Positions 1 through 5,510 of a DNA stretch of 5,510 nucleotides are shown piece after piece. This DNA is from Euryarchaeota archaeon TMED132 (GTDB lineage Archaea; Thermoplasmatota; Poseidoniia; Poseidoniales; Poseidoniaceae): assembly GCA_002172355.2 (NCBI GenBank), contig NHGH02000035.1, positions 1 through 5,510 on the forward strand, read 5' to 3'. The notes under the pieces are model-generated. The model did not search any database. It worked only from the letters and a program-made list of their open reading frames with translations, and was not told the origin of the DNA. Every line of letters begins with the position of its first letter. The first letter of the stretch is position 1. Position numbers and translations under genes: made by a program.

Positions 1-685
1 CTTCCTGTTCGGGGATCCATCTTAGAGGAACTATTCGTGGGGGCAACCCATCTAGAGGAGTTGTAGTATGAGGGGCCAATCTAAGTGTCCTTTCCATGTC
101 ACCATTTGACATATTCATCAATACTGTTTGTGCCATATCATCAAGATTGTGTCCAAGCGCCATAACATCAGCATTCACTTTCTTTGCTAAATGATTTATT
201 CCTTGCCTTCTAAAAACGCCACAATAAGAGCATGGCATACGAGAAGCATTTCGATTGGTTTCTATCATCCCTGGGATCAGTTCTGCGACGGTGTCCATTT
301 CTTCGAAGTCTAATTCGGGGTATGAGACTGTAATAAATTCAACACCAAGGCGCTGACATAATTCTTCAGCACATATTATCGAAGGAGGCCTATATCCTTC
401 TATGCCCTCATCAACAGTTCCAGCGATTATCGTTACATCAGGCCTAACGCCGAGTATATCGACTAAAGTTTCAAGCAGAACTGCTGAATCTTTGCCCCCA
501 GAAATGGCTACGAATATCGTTGTATGTTCACCTTTTACCAACTTCAGTTGCTTCCTTAATTCCTTGGCGATTTTTTTGCGTATTGACTTAGCCAAGTGTT
601 GCCCACAAAGCACACGACCCGAATAGGCTTGTTCTAGTAGTGCGGGTTTATCGCAACTATCACAACTCGGGATTTCAATCTCCAT
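1..685 (-). CDS. ncsA: tRNA 2-thiolation enzyme, TtuA/NcsA (TtcA family, PP-loop ATPase), 3' end cut by window
   Basis: Partial gene: 228 codons from ATG 685, open at the left edge; the C-terminal portion (family length is about 300 residues) is outside. Seen: an N-terminal zinc-finger half, C8-x2-C11 then C27-x2-H30; a PP-loop ATP-pyrophosphatase motif SGGKDSA at residues 62-68; a central CSYC pair, C152/C155, expected to ligate an Fe-S cluster; GHNLDD at 178-183; and PRIVPLRWIPEQE at 216-228. Family knowledge: these enzymes adenylate a tRNA uridine (wobble U34 for NcsA/Ncs6/Ctu1, U54 for TtuA) and replace the 2-oxygen with sulfur, using a ubiquitin-like sulfur carrier. The third cluster cysteine should lie beyond the edge. 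GHNLDD is followed by M184 where Glu is common. Alternative in-frame starts are ATG 697 (adds MLAS) and GTG 730; no clear Shine-Dalgarno separates them. The family call is firm, but NcsA versus TtuA cannot be settled here. Confidence 0.9.
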   Translation of the reverse strand, partial: MEIEIPSCDSCDKPALLEQAYSGRVLCGQHLAKSIRKKIAKELRKQLKLVKGEHTTIFVAISGGKDSAVLLETLVDILGVRPDVTIIAGTVDEGIEGYRPPSIICAEELCQRLGVEFITVSYPELDFEEMDTVAELIPGMIETNRNASRMPCSYCGVFRRQGINHLAKKVNADVMALGHNLDDMAQTVLMNMSNGDMERTLRLAPHTTTPLDGLPPRIVPLRWIPEQE

Positions 686-740
686 GGATGCCAACATTTG
701 CAGGCGAGGGTTTCTTTGGTTTGAGGCCACCGATTAATTT

Positions 741-778
741 TCTAATTGAAAATTTAAATTTTATATTGAAAAATTAGA
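741..778. repeat. Nested inverted repeats in the divergent promoter region
   Basis: A 14-bp perfect palindrome, AAAATTTAAATTTT, occupies 749-762. It is enclosed by a perfect 7-bp inverted repeat, TCTAATT at 741-747 and AATTAGA at 772-778. The two symmetries are not co-centred (755.5 versus 759.5), so this is not one simple hairpin. It lies on the TATA-like bases and could be an operator for a dimeric regulator shared by both divergent genes. AT-rich composition makes partial symmetry likely by chance, hence the low confidence in function. Confidence 0.4.
745..772 (+). repeat. Direct repeat ATTGAAAA, two copies phased at 20 bp
   Basis: ATTGAAAA occurs at 745-752 and again at 765-772, exactly 20 bases apart, about two helical turns, so both copies face the same side of the DNA. 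A shorter copy, ATTGAAA, lies at 874-880. The pair straddles the TATA-like element, a place where a bound regulator could block TBP/TFB. In AT-rich DNA an 8-mer repeat can arise by chance, so operator function is only a suggestion. Confidence 0.35.
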
Positions 779-789
779 TTGATTTACTA

Positions 790-953
790 AGGCTTCAACT
801 CCTAAATCCGCAATCCACCATATGTTGAAGGCGCGGAAAATGTGCATTTTATGACCTTCCGCGCATCGTTTTAATTGAAATCCAGTTGGATATTTGATTT
901 AACCTTGTAAATCCCCCTTTAGGGGGATGGAAACACAAAACTTCTTGAAGCCT
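790..953 (+). other. Putative structured RNA leader (or small ncRNA) upstream of the roadblock operon
   Basis: No gene was recognised here, but perfect inverted repeats are dense. A long-range 9-bp pair, AGGCTTCAA (790-798) with TTGAAGCCT (945-953), encloses two hairpins: GCGCGGAA (831-838) with TTCCGCGC (857-864), and ATCCCCC (911-917) with GGGGGAT (922-928) around a TTTA tetraloop. A weaker ATCC/GGAT hairpin sits at 880-891. A competing 7-bp helix, CTTCAAC (793-799) with GTTGAAG (824-830), uses the same 5' strand as the closing stem and would abut the 831 hairpin directly. The predicted plus-strand start near 790 would put the 5' arm at the transcript end, and the structure ends 28 bases before ATG 982. 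It could be a cis-regulatory leader, a separate small RNA, or chance. The pairings are seen; the role is inferred, and no known riboswitch class is recognised. Confidence 0.45.
911..928. repeat. Strong GC hairpin, ATCCCCC-TTTA-GGGGGAT
   Basis: A perfect 7-bp inverted repeat with a 4-base loop, whose outer T and A can also pair. It is a very stable hairpin if transcribed from either strand. No T-run follows on the plus strand and none of note on the minus strand, so it does not look like an intrinsic terminator. It ends 53 bases before ATG 982 and is probably part of the leader structure. Confidence 0.6.
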
Positions 954-981
954 ACAACGGTGAGCATTGGTTTGAGCGGAT

Positions 982-1323
982 ATGTTACAACGTGTTTTGG
1001 CAGGATTAACGACCATAGAGGGAGTTGACCAGGCCATGCTAATTGATAACAGAGGCAATCTAATGGCATGTGTTGGTAGTGAAGGAAATGTTCCTCCTAT
1101 CGAAACAGCGTCAGAGATGGTTGAACTTGCTCTTGAAACCTGTGCAGCACTTGGCACAGGGCAGTTGTATGAAATCTGGTGCGAGGGCGAATCTCGCATG
1201 ATGGTCGATATGGCTGGCCCTGAGCGAATTGTAGTTCTTAGTGGAAAGGGCGGAAGACTTGCCCGCTGGCGTCATGCCCTTGACCGCGACCGTCGTATCA
1301 TTGCGACAACCCCTCAGATGTGA
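982..1323 (+). CDS. Roadblock/LC7-domain protein (MglB-like)
   Basis: 113 residues, essentially one roadblock/LC7 domain. Seen: an N-terminal helix, then GVDQAMLIDNRGNLMACVG (residues 14-32), the typical opening strand-turn-strand with a D-x-x-G turn; a central helix rich in Glu, Leu and Ala (about 41-57); then LGTGQLYEIWCEGESRMMVDMAG and ERIVVLSGKGGRLARWRHAL (57-100), the later strands and closing helix. The length fits single-domain family members. Known of the family: roadblock proteins homodimerise and regulate or scaffold Ras-like GTPases, as MglB does for MglA. Start choice: an in-frame TGA at 973-975 lies just upstream and ATG 982 is the first start after it; no good Shine-Dalgarno is seen. 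The stop overlaps a possible GTG start of the next gene (GTGA, 1320-1323), which suggests translational coupling. The specific partner is unknown, and no GTPase gene is in view. Confidence 0.85.
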   Translation: MLQRVLAGLTTIEGVDQAMLIDNRGNLMACVGSEGNVPPIETASEMVELALETCAALGTGQLYEIWCEGESRMMVDMAGPERIVVLSGKGGRLARWRHALDRDRRIIATTPQM

Positions 1324-1328
1324 TAACT

Positions 1329-4300
1329 ATGTTTGATTTACCAAACGGAATGCCTGTAGATGAAGAGATTGATGTGACAGATGGTGTAATTCAACCATTT
1401 GCCCATGGCGCAATAAGTACTTGGATCGGTAAAAGAAAAACCCCAGCAGGCCATAGAATTGTTCGAGCAGGGCGTATCGTTGGTTGGTTAGCTGAAAGTA
1501 AGAAGCCTTCAGAATTACTTGGCGGATTTGAAGCCAAAAACAGACTTCAGGAAATTGAAGCAGAAGGCGCATGCCGATTTCAGGCAACCAGTTATTCAAT
1601 GACAGGATTGGGTAATGTTGCTGAAGTGGTGCCAGAGGCATTTGAACATCCTGCAGATAGACAAGGATTACTTCCAAGAGGTGACTCTGTAGAGCGTTTA
1701 CTTTCAAGAGACCTTTCTTCTGTATTATCCAAACTCGTCGAGAATGTCACCGTTAGAGGAGCGATTGCAGTTGATGCTGGAATGCTAATTGATTCAGCAG
1801 GAGAATTACCAACTGATGCAGAGACATTAGCCAGAGAAGTAGGGACTACTCTGGATAGCCGAGAACAATTATCTTCGGGCCTAGGGTTTTCCTCTAGTGG
1901 GCATTGGACGCTTCATACTGGGGATGGCGCTTTACTTCTTGCACAAACTGGAGAGATTGCAATTGCTGTTTGGACCGAAGCCAACGCTGACCACACACGA
2001 ATTGTAAACTCCGCTGCAGCTGCTTTAGACGGTGAAATGCCTACCACGGGAGGATTTGGTCAAGCATTACCAGATGGGTTTGTCTTGAGGGAAGGGAAAG
2101 GTGGCAGTGATGCAATTCTCTCAATGCTTGGCGATGCAATCAAAGAAGAGGTGACAGGACATATACAATCAGGGAAATCCTCCAAGGCGGTATCGCTGGT
2201 TTTAGCAAAAGGAATTCCAGTCGCTCTTTATGCTCCATCATGTGAATCTTTTGAAGAAGCCGTTCTAGGACTTACTGAAGCAAAGCGGGTAATTAGATTA
2301 CACAGGTTACCGGCTGGTTCTATTGTCACCAAAGAGTCTGGAACTGTACATGATTTTTCACTCTCATATTTCCGAGACTTGCTAGTCACTGTGAGGACAC
2401 GTTCCGAGAGTAGAAGGGCCAATCTTAAGAATCGCTTAGAAAATTTGATTGGGTTTGAAATTGGAATGGAGACATTCCGTCAACATAGAGTCAAGGCCAA
2501 ATTCAAGGATACGGTTGATGAAGTCAGCAAAGGGCTATCAAAAGTTGAAGTTCCTCCTGCACCAGGCATCGATGCAGGTCTTAGAAGAAGATTGGAATCA
2601 GCAGAACTTAGAATTGATGAATTAAATAAAGAAAAGGGCTTATTAAATTCCAAATTAAGTGAATCTGAGACTTCTCGTAAGGCGGCAGAGATTCGTTCTA
2701 GAGAAGCCACAGAAACAAGAAATATGCAGAGCGAGAAAGTTGAAAATGTCAACTCAGAAATCAACTCGATGCAAATTGAGATGGCAGAGGCAAGAAATCG
2801 CTGTGAAGAGGCAGAACAAAGAGCGGAAAGATTGGTAAAAAGAGTCAATGAACTAGAACATCAAATCAGTGAGCGTGCCTCAGAATTGGCAAAGGCCCTG
2901 GGTGAATCAGGTTCAAGTGAACAGTTACGCCAATCCATTGAAGAGATGTCCCTCAAAGAAGCAGAATTAAATGCTGAACTGAATTCTTATAGTGAAAATT
3001 TATCCACCGTTAGGCAACAACTAGAGGATGATGATAGAAGACTTAGAGTTCTTCAAGAACAGGTTTCTGTCACAAGGGAACGTTATGCTAGGGCGCAGTC
3101 TGAAGCAATGCAAGAAGAGGAAAAAATCAAGACAAGTCGTGCAGAATTAGAAATTCTAGATTCTGAATCTAAAGTAGCAAGAAGAAGAGCTGAAGATGAA
3201 AGAGTTCGTCTAAGTACAGATGAGGCAAGACATGCTCAGGTTCAGGCTGAACTTCGAGAACTAATGCAAGAAAGGCGAGCCCTACTAAGGGAACTTGGAG
3301 ACTTAGGAGCTAAGAGAGGACATTCAGAGGCGGAGTTAGCAGCCCTTGTCGATAAAGCTGAACAACTTTCACAAGCCCATGAAGAAGCATTAGCAGATAT
3401 TCAAGAAGCAGAAAGAATCCGAGCAAGACTAGCAGAAGAGCCATTGGCTCAAGCCTTACTTGACGATGCTTCCACATTTGATGGATTAGCACCAGTGCTC
3501 GAGAGACTAGAGCGCTCACGTAGTCTAGGTTATTCTGTCACATTACTAGATCGTGCAGTCGAACGTGCATTACAAGTTATTCAAACTACAGTAGACCATG
3601 TCGCAGCAACTCCAAGACATCTCTTATCCAGTGAAGTTATGGAATTATTAGAGAGGCAAGTACCACAAACAGCAGGAGCTGTTAGAGGCTTGTCCCGTTG
3701 GTCAGTTCAACAGAGACTAGAACATCAACTAGGCGAGACAGTTGGAAATCTAGTAATAGACTTAGAAAGACTATTGGAAGACTATGAACGCTCGATAACA
3801 ATGCTTCGTCGATTGAGAAACGTCTTAGAACAATTGGTTAGATTAGGTGCTCCTCCTCATGAAGTAGAGACTCTTATGTCCAATTGTAATAGGCCAGAAT
3901 CCTTACCGCATATCGCTCAAGCAACGAGAAAGTTGATTCAAATTGCTCTGGACGATATCTATCTTGAAGCCGACCAAAGAGATGCTGGAGAGGCTATTTC
4001 TTTAGAAGAAACAGCAAGAGTATTAGAAGAATTAATCACTCAACTGGATGCTTCTGGATTAGCGAGTGGAACTCCACAAGGTCTTCTTTGGGATTTCCAA
4101 AGAGATGGCCTATTACCGTATGAGAGAGAGGTAGTTGACCCAGCACAAAAGACTCCTATCGATGATGAAATGGTCCAACACATGGAATCTAATCTTTCAG
4201 GAGATGCTATGATTTCAGAGTCGATGGATGAAGAATTAGAGTTTGACCAAGATGGTTGGCAAACTTTAGAAGCGCCGATAGATAATATACCAGAAATCGA

Positions 4301-4481
4301 ACATGATGAGCCTGTTATTCAACAAGAATCTATTCAAAGTGATGATGATGAAAGAGCAGATTTAGAAGCGGAATTGGCTAAAATCGATGCATCTTGGAAT
4401 CATCGCAATGAACCGGGTGATGTTGAAGTTGATTCTGCACTGCGTGACTTAGAATCGAAATTATCTGACTTAGACATGTAG
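1329..4481 (+). CDS. Large multidomain coiled-coil protein with N-terminal PATAN-like and roadblock-like domains
   Basis: About 1050 residues; no characterised homologue is recognised, and positions count from GTG 1320. Residues 4-100 open with MFDLPNGMPVDEE and include HRIVRAGRIVGWLAES, then GGFEAKNRLQEIEAEG, recalling PATAN/DUF4388/DUF2226 domains. Residues 125-240 resemble a roadblock domain (RGAIAVDAGMLIDSAG, GALLLAQTGEIAIAVW). Residues 255-345 may be a second PATAN-like unit (AVSLVLAKGIPVALYAP). Residues 418-705 are a long Glu/Arg/Leu-rich heptad coiled coil, SMC- or myosin-like but without Walker A/B, so a database label of SMC would mislead. Residues 706-935 are mostly helical. Residues 940-1053 are an acidic tail. 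No signal peptide or membrane helix is seen, so it is probably cytoplasmic. ATG 1329 is preferred because MFDLP matches the remembered family opening; GTG 1320 (adds MIT) overlaps the previous stop and remains possible. It is likely a scaffold or rod acting with the upstream roadblock protein; this is inference. Confidence 0.85.
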   Translation: MFDLPNGMPVDEEIDVTDGVIQPFAHGAISTWIGKRKTPAGHRIVRAGRIVGWLAESKKPSELLGGFEAKNRLQEIEAEGACRFQATSYSMTGLGNVAEVVPEAFEHPADRQGLLPRGDSVERLLSRDLSSVLSKLVENVTVRGAIAVDAGMLIDSAGELPTDAETLAREVGTTLDSREQLSSGLGFSSSGHWTLHTGDGALLLAQTGEIAIAVWTEANADHTRIVNSAAAALDGEMPTTGGFGQALPDGFVLREGKGGSDAILSMLGDAIKEEVTGHIQSGKSSKAVSLVLAKGIPVALYAPSCESFEEAVLGLTEAKRVIRLHRLPAGSIVTKESGTVHDFSLSYFRDLLVTVRTRSESRRANLKNRLENLIGFEIGMETFRQHRVKAKFKDTVDEVSKGLSKVEVPPAPGIDAGLRRRLESAELRIDELNKEKGLLNSKLSESETSRKAAEIRSREATETRNMQSEKVENVNSEINSMQIEMAEARNRCEEAEQRAERLVKRVNELEHQISERASELAKALGESGSSEQLRQSIEEMSLKEAELNAELNSYSENLSTVRQQLEDDDRRLRVLQEQVSVTRERYARAQSEAMQEEEKIKTSRAELEILDSESKVARRRAEDERVRLSTDEARHAQVQAELRELMQERRALLRELGDLGAKRGHSEAELAALVDKAEQLSQAHEEALADIQEAERIRARLAEEPLAQALLDDASTFDGLAPVLERLERSRSLGYSVTLLDRAVERALQVIQTTVDHVAATPRHLLSSEVMELLERQVPQTAGAVRGLSRWSVQQRLEHQLGETVGNLVIDLERLLEDYERSITMLRRLRNVLEQLVRLGAPPHEVETLMSNCNRPESLPHIAQATRKLIQIALDDIYLEADQRDAGEAISLEETARVLEELITQLDASGLASGTPQGLLWDFQRDGLLPYEREVVDPAQKTPIDDEMVQHMESNLSGDAMISESMDEELEFDQDGWQTLEAPIDNIPEIEHDEPVIQQESIQSDDDERADLEAELAKIDASWNHRNEPGDVEVDSALRDLESKLSDLDM

Positions 4482-4484
4482 GTG
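4481..4484 (+). promoter_or_regulatory. Ribosome-binding match GGTG supporting a TTG start
   Basis: GGTG at 4481-4484, part of the archaeal Shine-Dalgarno consensus GGAGGTGAT, ends five bases before TTG 4490. It begins on the last base of the preceding TAG stop. It is the best reason to accept the non-ATG start of the small membrane protein over the internal ATG at 4553, though four bases is a short match. Confidence 0.5.
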
Positions 4485-4489
4485 TTAAC

Positions 4490-4741
4490 TTGTCTGGAGA
4501 AGTATCAACAACGATTCTTGGTCGCGAAGAGAACAGTGGTAAGAAATATCCAATGATTGTTGAAAAAGTGATATTGTTGGTAGGTTTGGTTCTATTCATT
4601 CTCACCTTTAGTGACGTATTTGGACAATTTGATAATAAATTACTTTCATCATTGGTTACCTTCATTATTTATCCATTTGTGATACTCTTCACTACAGAAA
4701 TGATCGGTCGAACAATCCAAAAAGTACACAATGATACTTGA
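4490..4741 (+). CDS. Small two-helix membrane protein, unknown function
   Basis: 83 residues from a TTG start; no family recognised. Residues 1-22 are polar (MSGEVSTTILGREENSGKK). Two hydrophobic segments follow, about residues 23-44 (IVEKVILLVGLVLFILTF) and 52-72 (LLSSLVTFIIYPFVILFTT), joined by a short SDVFGQFDNK loop, with a basic end (GRTIQKVHNDT). A helical hairpin with both ends on the same face of the membrane is the simplest topology; the basic tail favours both ends inside. It begins 8 bases after the coiled-coil gene's stop, so it is probably the last gene of the roadblock operon and might anchor that complex to the membrane, which is a guess from position. The alternative start ATG 4553 would keep both helices and drop the polar N-terminus. 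A TTTTT run at 4761-4765, inside the convergent gene, may help end the transcript. Confidence 0.7.
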   Translation: MSGEVSTTILGREENSGKKYPMIVEKVILLVGLVLFILTFSDVFGQFDNKLLSSLVTFIIYPFVILFTTEMIGRTIQKVHNDT

Positions 4742-4742
4742 A

Positions 4743-5510
4743 TTAAATTTCAATAAATTCTTTTTCCGTAGTAATAGCAACATCACTTTGGTTTCTCAAA
4801 TTATAGATTAGGCCCCAGATTCTTTGCCAAGGTATCAAGAATCTGAATAATGCCATTATTGAAAGGAACATTACTGCTGAAATTACCAGTCCATAAGTAA
4901 GTGATAATTCAATCGATTCAGAAACTTGTCCTGCCCATTGGCTCCCTGTAGAATCACTAACTAAGCCAAGTAATACACTGTGGAATCCTAAGGCGACCAT
5001 AGTGGCAATGCCAGTCAGTCCTAAGAATCCGAAAGTATGTTTTAAGTGAGTATTGAGCATATTGTCCATCTGTTGAACATATTCATGGTCTCTCTTACAT
5101 GACTCAGGCAATCTAAAGGCGTATTCTAAGTATCTAATTACTCCAAAAGCAGATTCTTGGAAAACAAGAATTAGTACAGCGATTAGAATTAAATCAAGTT
5201 GTTCATTGGTTACTAATTTTAATCCAAATAATCCTATAGTTGGTGCTGAAACTTGCGATTCTAATGTTGCAAGAGCGCCACCATACTCACCTAGTTGAGC
5301 CTTGATTAATGGGAAAGTCAAGATAGCGTGAATTCCTAAAAAGAGCAAAGTAAAGCCAATAGCCCAAGCGATAGAACGTCGAGAAAGTCCCCAAATACCT
5401 CTAGAGCCCATGATTACTGGTAGGAGATAAACGAACATGATAAGTAAAGACATTATCATCAATAAAGGCCATTCTAATGTTTTTAATTCTCCATCATCTG
5501 GCAATCTTAA
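4743..5510 (-). CDS. Polytopic membrane protein with five predicted helices, unknown function; 5' end probably outside the window
   Basis: The frame is open from the right edge to TAA at 4743-4745. Within the window the furthest-upstream start codon is TTG at 5504 (253 residues), but the two codons before it are also open (Leu-Arg), so the real start may lie beyond the edge; this entry is treated as probably 5'-partial. Counting from TTG, hydrophobic segments lie at about 13-33, 44-65, 103-122, 158-182 and 200-222. A charged cytoplasmic-type loop containing C136 lies between helices 3 and 4 (residues 123-157, RYLEYAFRLPESCKRDHEY and beyond), and the C-terminus is polar (TTEKEFIEI). No catalytic or transport motif is recognised. 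It converges on the small membrane protein gene with a single base between stop codons, so it belongs to a different transcript. That neighbour is also a membrane protein, but no functional link can be claimed. Confidence 0.75.
   Translation of the reverse strand, partial: LRLPDDGELKTLEWPLLMIMSLLIMFVYLLPVIMGSRGIWGLSRRSIAWAIGFTLLFLGIHAILTFPLIKAQLGEYGGALATLESQVSAPTIGLFGLKLVTNEQLDLILIAVLILVFQESAFGVIRYLEYAFRLPESCKRDHEYVQQMDNMLNTHLKHTFGFLGLTGIATMVALGFHSVLLGLVSDSTGSQWAGQVSESIELSLTYGLVISAVMFLSIMALFRFLIPWQRIWGLIYNLRNQSDVAITTEKEFIEI

Larger units (their letters stand above)
731..785. promoter_or_regulatory. AT-rich divergent promoter region with back-to-back TATA-like elements
   Basis: This is the only strongly AT-rich stretch between the divergent thiolase gene and the roadblock operon. 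On the minus strand TATAAAA reads from 765 to 759. With the usual archaeal spacing of about 25 bases from TATA centre to start site, transcription would begin near 735, giving a leader of about 50 bases before ATG 685, or an almost leaderless message if GTG 730 is used. On the plus strand TTTATATT (760-767) would place a start near 788-790, about 190 bases before ATG 982. Both elements share the same bases, so initiation in the two directions could compete. The motifs are seen; promoter function and start sites are inferred. Confidence 0.5.

Noticed and set aside
402..626. Plus-strand open frame of 74 codons inside the tRNA thiolase gene.
   Set aside because: It lies fully antisense to the PP-loop and zinc-finger coding region, which carries clear family motifs.
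780..819. A tRNA-like 3' end: TTCAACT followed by CC and ending in CCACCA at 814-819.
   Set aside because: The flanks of TTCAACT do not form a 5-bp T-stem, and the AT-rich upstream sequence offers no anticodon arm or matching acceptor strand. Best treated as chance.
831..871. Hairpin 831-838/857-864 followed by TTTT (868-871 region) as an intrinsic terminator.
   Set aside because: No gene ends upstream on the plus strand, the loop is 18 bases and the T-run is short and offset. It fits better as part of the leader structure.
849..1199. Minus-strand open frame of 116 codons opposite the leader and the roadblock gene.
   Set aside because: Its translation has no recognisable domain and mirrors the well-supported roadblock reading frame on the other strand.
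1327..3519. Several minus-strand open frames of 64-126 codons opposite the large coiled-coil gene.
   Set aside because: Low-complexity Leu/Ser-rich translations, as expected from the antisense of Glu/Arg-rich coiled-coil codons.
1320..4481. SMC/Rad50-type ATPase.
   Set aside because: No Walker A, signature or Walker B motif is present, and the N-terminus is a different set of alpha/beta domains.
4378..4665. Minus-strand open frame of 95 codons across the end of the coiled-coil gene and the small membrane protein.
   Set aside because: It overlaps two better-supported plus-strand genes and shows no domain or ribosome-binding signal.

Overview
The window looks archaeal, most likely a low-GC euryarchaeote of the Thermoplasmatota / marine group II type. 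This placement is an inference with moderate confidence. It rests on a TtuA/NcsA-type tRNA thiolase, a TATA-like promoter element in the one sizeable intergenic gap, a GGTG ribosome-binding match, and a roadblock protein paired with a very large archaeal-style coiled-coil protein. No mobile element, CRISPR array, rRNA or recognisable tRNA is present.

Layout. Positions 1-685 (minus strand) hold the N-terminal 228 codons of a tRNA 2-thiolation enzyme that runs off the left edge. Positions 686-981 form a divergent intergenic region. It has an AT-rich part (731-785) with overlapping TATA-like elements for both directions, a 14-bp perfect palindrome and an 8-bp repeat phased at 20 bp. A second part (790-953) has several perfect inverted repeats that can fold into a closed, branched RNA with a competing alternative pairing. 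The plus-strand cluster follows: a 113-residue roadblock/LC7 protein (982-1323), a roughly 1050-residue multidomain coiled-coil protein (1329-4481), and an 83-residue two-helix membrane protein (4490-4741). These genes lie within 10 bases of one another and are probably one operon. A minus-strand five-helix membrane protein (4743 to the right edge) converges on the cluster with one base between the stop codons.

How the genes may work together. The large protein appears to begin with two PATAN/DUF4388/DUF2226-like modules flanking a second roadblock-like domain. It continues into a coiled coil of nearly 300 residues, a helical region and an acidic tail. Roadblock proteins usually dimerise and act as regulators or scaffolds of Ras-like GTPases (MglB-MglA, Ragulator-Rag). 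The operon may therefore encode a roadblock pair mounted on a long rod, with the small membrane protein as a possible anchor. No GTPase is visible in the window, so this is a hypothesis. The potentially structured leader upstream of the operon is the other item most worth checking.
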